A stretch of DNA of 64,000 nt. It comes from an uncultured Prevotellaceae bacterium. Lineage in GTDB: Bacteria; Bacteroidota; Bacteroidia; Bacteroidales; Bacteroidaceae. The position numbers and the translations under genes were made by a program. The stretch is from the NCBI GenBank assembly GCA_946415705.1, contig CAMKTN010000008.1:1-64000 (forward strand), read 5' to 3'. Under the pieces are notes generated by a model that saw only the letters and a program-made list of their open reading frames with translations, was not told the origin of the DNA and did not search any database. Positions 56,899 to 64,000 of the stretch are shown here, in pieces (the stretch's first letter is position 1; the number at the start of each line of letters is the position of its first letter).

Positions 56899-59800
56899 TT
56901 AGAATCCCAAGTTGATACTGGCTGTGAAATAGCGCGCACGGGGTGTGCGATTGGAGTCGAGGGAGATCTTGGACCATCCGTTCGGTGCCACCTCGGGGTC
57001 GGTGCCGGTATATTTGCTCCATACCCACAGGTTGTTGGCCGAGAGGAAGAGCTTGAGGGAGCGGATTCCTGCTTTCTTCAAGATCTTCGGATCAAAGTCG
57101 TAGCTGAGCTGGATGTACTGCAAGCGCAGGTAGTCGCCGTCTTCCACGTAGCGGTCGGTGGGCAACGCATTGTAGCTGGCGTAGTCGGCCGTATTCAGCG
57201 CGCGGGGAATCTCGGTGATATCACCGTTCTTACGCCAGCGCCATGTGGTGGCAAAGCTCTGGTTGTCGTTGGCTCGCATGCTTTCTGCATTGTGGCGTGC
57301 CCAGTTGACAATCTGGTAGCCCATGCGGTAGTTGAAGCCGGTGTTCAGTTGCAGGCGGTCCCACTTCAGTGTGAATCCGAAACCACCGTTACAGGAGGGG
57401 TTGGAGTTGCCGAGATAGACGACATCCAAGCGGTCAATCTGTCCGTCGTTGTTGATATCCTCGTAGATGACATCACCGCCCTGGAATTCCTTGCGTGAGG
57501 AACGATTGTAGCAGTAGTACATTTTCAAGGGGTCACCATTTTGGTCGGTGAGCATATTGCCATTGGCATCGTAGGCGACGGGGCAGGTAGCGTTCTCGCC
57601 ACGACGTGCGGCCGCGGAGGCGGTGTTGACGGCATAGTCATGTACCCAAGAGCCATCAGAGGTCTGCTTCCAGTGCCAGCCATCGCCCATTGCCTGTGCT
57701 TCAGCGGGATTTTCACTGTTGCGGTAGCCGCCTTTGCCGTCGGGAACACTCTCAACGTAACCGTATTGATAATGGGAACTTTGTGTATAGCCGTTATGCT
57801 CGTAGTCGTAGCGATATACACCTTTATATTTCAGGCCGTAGATGGAACCGAAGGCGTTGTTCACCTGGATGAAGCGCAGGGCATCGTAATCCAGGTTGCT
57901 GGGCTCTGTGTTCTCGTTGGGGTTCAGACCTTCCAGAATCAGGGGGTCCATCTCCTCAATCTCGTTAATATTCTGTGCGATGTTACCACGCACTTTCATG
58001 GAGAACTTACCCACCTTGGCAAACCAGCCTGTGGAGAGGTTCAATTCCCAACCCTTGTTGCGCATAACGCCACCGTTGACCTTGGCCAAGGAGGAGAAAC
58101 CATTGGCAGAAGCAATACGCTGGTTGTGCATAATCAGGTCGGAGACCTTGTTGTCGTAGAGGTCGAGTTCTAAGTTGATGAGGTCATCGAAAAGGCCTAC
58201 GTTGAAACCGAGGTTCAGCTTGCGGGTCTTCTCCCAACGGATAGAACTCAGTGACAGGTTCTCAGGAATGATGATACTGTGGCCGTTATAGAAAGTGCCG
58301 GCCTGATAGTATCTGTTGTATTGGCTGAAGCCGCCACCGCCGGTGTTACCCGTGATACCCCATGTGGGACGTACGGAGAGCATGGAGAGCCATTTCTTGG
58401 ACCATTTCATCCAGGGCTCGTCGATGATGTTCCAGCGGAGACCCACGAAGGGGAAGGTGCCGAACTTATTGCCTTTACCGAAGGAGGTGGAGCCGTCCCA
58501 ACGAACGCTCACGTCCACGTTGTACTTACTCTTATAGGAAGCGTGTGCACGTACGAAGAAGCTGGTCTCGCGCCATTCGCCGTTCGAGGCACCTGCGCCA
58601 TTCAGCAGGGCTACCACCGTCGGGTCGGTGACACCTGTAGGCACGTTCCATAGATCTGTGCTCTGTGTGCTGGAGGAACCGCTCTTCAACTCCCAACGGG
58701 CCAGGGCGCTGGCGCTCCAGTCCTCATTCTTGAAGTGGGGGTAGAAAGCCAGGTCATGACGTGTGGTGAACTCCAAGCTTTTGTACTCAGAGTTACCCAC
58801 CACGTTGCGGTTATTGTTGAGTTTTCCCTTACCATGTGAGTAGGAGTTGTCGCCACCGTACATCCAGTCCATCGTGATGAGGTCAGCGGGGAGGTATTTG
58901 TCGTTGGACGTGTTGTAGATGTTCAACTGCACATCACCCATATAGTTGAGTTGGGTGTGGTCGTTGTCCTTGCCCAAGAGCTTGTATTCGATGGCGAACT
59001 GCGGTGTGAGGTTGTACTGTTTTTCCTTGTTCCAACCGCCGTAGGCATACGCCACAGGGTTACCATTCTTGAACATGTCATAGAGGTTATAACTGGTGTA
59101 GTTGTAACCATATTGGGCATCGTTGTCCGTTGTCAGCTTCACGGGGCTGAGGGGGAGCATGTTGAAATAACGGCCTGTGGGGACGTAGGTCAACTGGCCA
59201 TCCACCATTTGTGCGGACATCTCGTCGATGCTCATGTTCGGCATGGCCTTGTAGGCGCGACTGAGGATGTCGTTCGGGTTGTTCTTGTGGTTGGTGGTGA
59301 AGGTCAAGCTGATGTTGGAGGTGAACTTGATGCGGTCGCTGACCCAGTAGTCCAAGGCGGTCTGTGTGGTGAAGCGGTCGAGCTTCTGTCCGATGATGGA
59401 GCCTTTGGACTTATCGTAGCCGGCAGACACGCGGAAGGTAGCCTTCTCGCCACCACCGGAGAGGGTGATATACCATTTGTGCTCCTGACCGAACTGGCGG
59501 ACAGCGTCAATCCAATCGGTGTTATTGCTGTAGTGGGGGTAGATGTTCGGACGTGTCTGGTCGTAGTTCAGCTCCGGCATATTGGTCTGTTGCTGCTGCG
59601 GGTTGAAGTACGACTCCTTCAACATCATGGTGTAACCGTCACCGTCGAGCATCTTGTAACCGTCGGGCTGCCAGGTTCCGTTGAACTTATAGGAGAAGGT
59701 GACGTTGGTCTTACCGCGATGACCACGACGCAGTTTAATCTCGATGACACCGTTGGCACCACGGGAACCCCATTTTGCCGTGGAGGCATCCTTCAGCACT

Positions 59801-60501
59801 TCGATGCTTTGGATATCTTCGGGGTTTACGTTGAGGAGGGTAGAGAACTGTTCCTCGTTGTCGAGGTCGCCAAAATCAATGTCCTTGGTGGCATCCTCAG
59901 GAAGTTCGAAGATGTGGTCGTTGACGACAATCAGCGGCTGTGCGTTACCGTTAATGGTGGTGGTACCGCGCAAGCGCATCGTCGTACCGGAACCGAGGTT
60001 ACCGGAGTTCTGGACGATGTCGAGACCGGCAATCTGACCTTGCAGCGCCTGATCGACAGACTCGAAGGCCATACCTTCCATCTCGTCCATGCTGAACGTC
60101 TGGGAGGCACCTGCCAACTCGCGGACAGGGATGGCCAGACCGCCGCTCTGCTGCGTCTTCTTGGCCTTGACCACCACCTCAGTCATCTGTTTGGTGTTGT
60201 CGGCCAACTTTATTTTAAATACGGTACGCGTACCTATCTTCTGCGCCCAAGGTTTCAGGCCCATGAAGGTGATGGAGAGCGTATTATTGGGGTCTTTGAT
60301 GGCGAGGGTGAAGTTACCGTTCATGTCGGTGACGGTAGCACTGACGATACGGTTGTTCTTATCGCGCTCAACCACGTTGGCACCTGGCACGACATCGAAG
60401 TCATCCGATACTGTACCGGAGATACGACGCTGTTGTGCACTGGCCGTGACGGCCGTGAAGCACATCGTGCATAGCAGAATCAGTTTGAGGATCTTATTCA
60501 T
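56899..60501 (-). CDS. SusC/RagA family TonB-linked outer-membrane transporter
   Basis: RRISGTVSDDFDVVPGANVV; RLRGTTTINGNAQPLIVVNDHIFE; IEVLKDASTAKWGSRGANGVIEIKLRRG. Confidence 0.96.
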   Translation of the reverse strand: MNKILKLILLCTMCFTAVTASAQQRRISGTVSDDFDVVPGANVVERDKNNRIVSATVTDMNGNFTLAIKDPNNTLSITFMGLKPWAQKIGTRTVFKIKLADNTKQMTEVVVKAKKTQQSGGLAIPVRELAGASQTFSMDEMEGMAFESVDQALQGQIAGLDIVQNSGNLGSGTTMRLRGTTTINGNAQPLIVVNDHIFELPEDATKDIDFGDLDNEEQFSTLLNVNPEDIQSIEVLKDASTAKWGSRGANGVIEIKLRRGHRGKTNVTFSYKFNGTWQPDGYKMLDGDGYTMMLKESYFNPQQQQTNMPELNYDQTRPNIYPHYSNNTDWIDAVRQFGQEHKWYITLSGGGEKATFRVSAGYDKSKGSIIGQKLDRFTTQTALDYWVSDRIKFTSNISLTFTTNHKNNPNDILSRAYKAMPNMSIDEMSAQMVDGQLTYVPTGRYFNMLPLSPVKLTTDNDAQYGYNYTSYNLYDMFKNGNPVAYAYGGWNKEKQYNLTPQFAIEYKLLGKDNDHTQLNYMGDVQLNIYNTSNDKYLPADLITMDWMYGGDNSYSHGKGKLNNNRNVVGNSEYKSLEFTTRHDLAFYPHFKNEDWSASALARWELKSGSSSTQSTDLWNVPTGVTDPTVVALLNGAGASNGEWRETSFFVRAHASYKSKYNVDVSVRWDGSTSFGKGNKFGTFPFVGLRWNIIDEPWMKWSKKWLSMLSVRPTWGITGNTGGGGFSQYNRYYQAGTFYNGHSIIIPENLSLSSIRWEKTRKLNLGFNVGLFDDLINLELDLYDNKVSDLIMHNQRIASANGFSSLAKVNGGVMRNKGWELNLSTGWFAKVGKFSMKVRGNIAQNINEIEEMDPLILEGLNPNENTEPSNLDYDALRFIQVNNAFGSIYGLKYKGVYRYDYEHNGYTQSSHYQYGYVESVPDGKGGYRNSENPAEAQAMGDGWHWKQTSDGSWVHDYAVNTASAAARRGENATCPVAYDANGNMLTDQNGDPLKMYYCYNRSSRKEFQGGDVIYEDINNDGQIDRLDVVYLGNSNPSCNGGFGFTLKWDRLQLNTGFNYRMGYQIVNWARHNAESMRANDNQSFATTWRWRKNGDITEIPRALNTADYASYNALPTDRYVEDGDYLRLQYIQLSYDFDPKILKKAGIRSLKLFLSANNLWVWSKYTGTDPEVAPNGWSKISLDSNRTPRARYFTASINLGF

Positions 60502-63500
60502 GGCGCTTCATTTTTTTGATGCTGGTGGGGGAAGGGATAGAGAATCTCTTGAGGTAGTTGCGGCAGGCTTTCGCATTCGCCCAGTCGCCGTCGTAGCGGC
60601 CTGAGGGCGTGAGTTCTTTGTGGTTGAGTACACCGTCGATCTGGTGCACGACAGCCGAGCTGGAACTTTGGAGAACGATGTAGTTCATCTCATCCTTTTT
60701 TGTAGGCGTTGTTTTGGGACCTGACATGTTACCTTCCTTATCGTAGATACAGGTCATGTCACGGGTCATGATGTTGCGCAAGTTACCGGTGGTGGTGTGC
60801 GTGGAACCTCCCGCATTGTCATGTACCAAAATGCGTGAGCCGTCACCTGACTTCGTGCGGCCCATATAGGCTTTCACGAAGACGCCGTTGACCTGGTCGT
60901 AGCTGGAGGTGGTGAATTCCTTCTCTGTATGCGCTGTCTTGTCCTCGAAGAAGCTGTTGTCGAGGAAGTGGCAGCGGATGAAGTTGTTCAAGTAGGTAAT
61001 CATGGTGGCGACGCGGAGACTGTCCGTACTTTCCACTTCGGGCAGACCCGTTGCGGGGTCAATTCTGTGCTTCCACACCACTTTGCCTTCAATTTTCTTG
61101 GGCTCGAGTTCTTCTCCCCCTTCAGGAATTTCCCACTCGATACCTTCATTGTAAGCTTCGCGGATGGTTTCCCATGTGGGCAGGCCGTTGGCTTCCGCTG
61201 CTGCGATGGCTTCGTTGGAAGGTACCAGGACGGTGAAGTTATAGTTGCTGAGGAATTTCACATTGGCGTCAATGGCACCGGCGGCCTGACCCACTGCCCA
61301 GATGGCGAGGTTGTCAAGCTTCAGGCCGCAGTCTTTGATGATATCGCTGTTTCCCTCCATGTCTGTGAGTTCATAGAAGGCTTGACAGTCTGATTCAAAT
61401 TCCTTGGTCAAGATGTAGTAGATACTCCTGCTGGCGGGGATGATGGGGCACTCGTCGATGACGAAGGTGTGGCCATTGGCTTTCTCCATGGCATTCTTCT
61501 CCTCGATGTTAATCTCTAAGGTACCAGGGGCTTCGGTGCTGCTGGCATAGCCGGAACGCTCGTTCTCCAACTGGAAACCGCCCTGTACTTTTTTGATGAC
61601 GTATTTACCGGTTGCAGGATCCAACTCCTTGGTGACCTTCAGGCCGACACCGTTCTTGGCGATGTAGTACTCATCCTCGTTGTCGATGGGATTGTCGCCG
61701 GTGTGCACAATCGTGTGGCTCTCCAGTATATCGCGGAGACGGTTCAAGAGCTCGACTTCGGTCAGCTGGTCCAAAGTGAAGGGATCATTAGCAATCGTAC
61801 CGTTTTCTCGGTCATATTTATAAAGGATTTTACCGACTTTAAGAGGTGGATTGCCTCGGCCGTTATCGGTCATCTCAATACGGATGACACGCGGATGGTT
61901 GCTAGTGAAGCTGATTGGGTCGTAGTAGCGCTTGAGGGCTTCATCGCTGGGCAGGAAGAAAGAGAAGCGGGAGCGCATGGCCATCAGGTAGGCGTAGTAG
62001 TTCATGTGCATCTTGTCTGCTGTCGGATCGCTACCGTTGTTGATGGCCCATTGCATGATCTTATTGGTTCTGCGGATGTTCGCCGGACCTGCTACTGATT
62101 CGTATTTAGCGGGACCATAAACCTTGTTCATCAGATAGATGACGCCATTGTTGGCGAGCAGGCAAGATTCAATGTGATCGATATCATCCTTCTCGAACAT
62201 CTCTATCTGCGAGTCATGGTCGCGCAGCGTTACCATCTTACTGGGAACGGAGCCGACAAAGCTGTTGAACATGATGACGTTCAGCAGGGATGACAGGGTG
62301 TTCAGCGGGATGCAGTCGATGTTCCTGTACAGCGTCTCCAGGTCGTTGATGTCGAATGTCTTCGCTGTCTGGTCGAGCGAATATTCCTCCACGAGCTGTG
62401 AGCCGCTACCGCCGATGGAGAAGTATTTCACCAACGTCTCGTCGCTGGGGACGAAGATGGCGGCCATGTCTTTGCGCTCGTTGCCTGCAGAGAGGGTGAA
62501 CTCGCTCCATGCGGGATCCAAGTACAGGTATGCGCCATCAGGCATCTCCTTGTTGTTGGGACCTTTCTTCAGCGTTGTTTTATCTGCATTGGTGAGGGAG
62601 AAATAACGCTTGGTGTAGATAGTTCCATTGAATTCGGGATGCAAGTTCTTGTAGGCTTCCGTGATGGAGGTGTTGGGGAATGGCGCAGAGAAGCGGTCGA
62701 TCATGTGGCAGAAGATCTTGGTTTTGCCATTGGTGCGGATGACCTCTGCCATGCTTCCCTTGGGAACGGGCAGCTTGTCCGTGATATTCACATAACCGTT
62801 TTCTGCCACGCGGTCTTTCTCCACGATGCGGGCATTATAGATGTGTACGTCGTCGGCTGTGCGGGGCTCGCCCATGATAATCTCAAAGTCTGAGTCCTCG
62901 ATGCGAACGTCTGCGCGTCCCATGTGCTCACGGGTAAAGTGAATCATCATGTTCCGGCTATCGTCTGCCACGATGTAACAGCCCTTATTGTCCTTTCGGA
63001 ACTCCTCCCAGAAGTCATAGCCGTTTGCGATGTCCTGTTCATTGTAGGTGAAGGGCACCTGGTCTGCGGGGAGATAGGTGATGGAGTCGAGGACGCTGAC
63101 CGTGGTGTAGCGGCGCATGTACTGTCCGGGTTCCGGAGCGTTGCTTCCCGAGGCCTCAGAGGCAGAGAGGTTTTCCATCACGATGGCGTTCTCGAGCATA
63201 CTCGTGTGGACCAATAGGTTCTTCTGCGCCGGTGAGAGGTTGGCATAGCTGGTGGCGGTGTGCCAAGGATCGGTAGCGGGAAGCTGGGCGTTCTTCTGGA
63301 AGAACTGTTCCCATGCGGCATCATTGGCCATGAAAACGGTGTTGGAACCTGTCTTGCTGAGGATCTCCTTCAGGTTGCGGGCTCCCTCGGTGTTGATGGC
63401 GGGGTCTTCCAGCAACTTGATATAGTAGCTGAATCCTTCGTTTTCCAAGATGGAGTAAATGTTCTCTGACAGCCATTCCGGCTTCTCGTCATCGAGGGTG

Positions 63501-63595
63501 TACTCATCTTTACAAGCCCAAGTCGTTCCGCAAAGAGCCATTATGCACAGCGCGCGCAACGCATGCGTGCCGAACGAGCTAAAACGGTTTTTCAT
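60494..63595 (-). CDS. Large multi-FAS1 fasciclin-domain lipoprotein
   Basis: Lipobox MALCGTTWACKDEY; repeated FAS1 patterns (NTVFMANDAAWEQFFQKN, FSFFLPSDEALKRYYDP, FTVLVPSNEAIAAAEANG); stop overlaps the SusC start (ATGAATAA). Confidence 0.85.
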   Translation of the reverse strand: MKNRFSSFGTHALRALCIMALCGTTWACKDEYTLDDEKPEWLSENIYSILENEGFSYYIKLLEDPAINTEGARNLKEILSKTGSNTVFMANDAAWEQFFQKNAQLPATDPWHTATSYANLSPAQKNLLVHTSMLENAIVMENLSASEASGSNAPEPGQYMRRYTTVSVLDSITYLPADQVPFTYNEQDIANGYDFWEEFRKDNKGCYIVADDSRNMMIHFTREHMGRADVRIEDSDFEIIMGEPRTADDVHIYNARIVEKDRVAENGYVNITDKLPVPKGSMAEVIRTNGKTKIFCHMIDRFSAPFPNTSITEAYKNLHPEFNGTIYTKRYFSLTNADKTTLKKGPNNKEMPDGAYLYLDPAWSEFTLSAGNERKDMAAIFVPSDETLVKYFSIGGSGSQLVEEYSLDQTAKTFDINDLETLYRNIDCIPLNTLSSLLNVIMFNSFVGSVPSKMVTLRDHDSQIEMFEKDDIDHIESCLLANNGVIYLMNKVYGPAKYESVAGPANIRRTNKIMQWAINNGSDPTADKMHMNYYAYLMAMRSRFSFFLPSDEALKRYYDPISFTSNHPRVIRIEMTDNGRGNPPLKVGKILYKYDRENGTIANDPFTLDQLTEVELLNRLRDILESHTIVHTGDNPIDNEDEYYIAKNGVGLKVTKELDPATGKYVIKKVQGGFQLENERSGYASSTEAPGTLEINIEEKNAMEKANGHTFVIDECPIIPASRSIYYILTKEFESDCQAFYELTDMEGNSDIIKDCGLKLDNLAIWAVGQAAGAIDANVKFLSNYNFTVLVPSNEAIAAAEANGLPTWETIREAYNEGIEWEIPEGGEELEPKKIEGKVVWKHRIDPATGLPEVESTDSLRVATMITYLNNFIRCHFLDNSFFEDKTAHTEKEFTTSSYDQVNGVFVKAYMGRTKSGDGSRILVHDNAGGSTHTTTGNLRNIMTRDMTCIYDKEGNMSGPKTTPTKKDEMNYIVLQSSSSAVVHQIDGVLNHKELTPSGRYDGDWANAKACRNYLKRFSIPSPTSIKKMKRHE

Positions 63596-63701
63596 ACACT
63601 TGAAATTGATTTTTATTAGTTGATTGATTTTATTCTAGTTAGTTAGTCCACAACACACCCTTTACAAGGCATACTGTAGCTTTTGTTGCATTACAAGCGC
63701 T

Positions 63702-63709
63702 CAAAATTA
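63702..63709 (-). promoter_or_regulatory. Candidate -7 motif TAATTTTG for the fasciclin/SusCD operon
   Basis: TAnnTTTG on the minus strand, about 107 bp upstream of the first ATG. Confidence 0.4.
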
Positions 63710-63806
63710 AGGCTTTTTTCAATTACGATTGTCAATAATCTATGGGAAAATGGCTTTCTTAACGTTTTTTAAGAGAGGAAGTGTGTAAATATGTCACATT
63801 GAAAAA

Positions 63807-63830
63807 GGCCTGGCATAATTATGCCAGGCC
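63807..63830 (-). terminator. Terminator hairpin GGCCTGGCATAATTATGCCAGGCC
   Basis: Perfect 24-bp palindrome followed by TTTTTC on the minus strand, 10 bp after the stop of the next gene. Confidence 0.8.
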
Positions 63831-63840
63831 CTTTTCTAAT

Positions 63841-64000
63841 TTACTTGTTGGGGAAAGCCTTGAGGAGGCGCTTGAGCTCCTTGTCTGTGATGGCAATGAC
63901 GGTGCCGTGGCGCGGTGTGAAAGCCCCTTCGGTTTTGGTGTCCTGCACGCGGTGGAAGGTGCGAAGACCGTCGGTGCTCTTGCAGAACTGGTAGTGGCCG
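63841..64000 (-). CDS. C-terminal fragment of a secreted enzyme, possibly a GH43-like arabinosidase/xylosidase (N-terminus beyond right edge)
   Basis: Not in the ORF track (open at edge). Reads ...GHYQFCKSTDGLRTFHRVQDTKTEGAFTPRHGTVIAITDKELKRLLKAFPNK*; the PRHGTVI...ITDKEL tail resembles the ends of some GH43-type proteins. Confidence 0.5.
   Translation of the reverse strand, partial: GHYQFCKSTDGLRTFHRVQDTKTEGAFTPRHGTVIAITDKELKRLLKAFPNK

Noticed and set aside
44927-63595. Classical polysaccharide utilisation locus
   Set aside because: No CAZyme, sulfatase or ECF/HTCS regulator is inside the operon, and a strong terminator separates the downstream GH2 gene, so a glycan PUL label is not supported.

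Overview
The window looks like a Bacteroidales (Prevotella-like) chromosome segment. This rests on TAnnTTTG promoter motifs, SusC/SusD pairs, BspA-type LRRs, and the yicC-gmk-nadD and tsaB-DUF4290-murA-rimM-dxr-rseP gene orders. From left to right it contains: a BspA-like LRR protein truncated at the left edge; a small toxin-antitoxin/nuclease island (HepT/MntA, NYN-domain protein, HipA/HipB) with a ~120-bp long inverted repeat and a 23-bp direct repeat; housekeeping genes (two DPP-IV-type S9 peptidases, gdhA, nadD, gmk, yicC, tsaB, murA, rimM, dxr, rseP, cca, tamL/tamB, rsmI-like, trmH-like, rmuC, nrnA); a MORN-repeat membrane protein; a convergent intergenic region with an unusual inverted 10-bp repeat array; a GH105-DUF4861 fusion; an S9/PD40-CxxCH/DUF6057 cluster; a GH2 beta-galactosidase; and an ~18.7-kb single-strand operon with two SusC/SusD pairs interleaved with three fasciclin (FAS1) proteins. 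The two observations most worth follow-up are (1) several families of short palindromes that occur both between genes and in frame inside conserved proteins, resembling protein-embedded palindromic elements, and (2) the fasciclin-SusCD operon. Family assignments come from reading the protein sequences; no database search was run. No tRNA, rRNA, CRISPR array, IS transposase or prophage was recognised.
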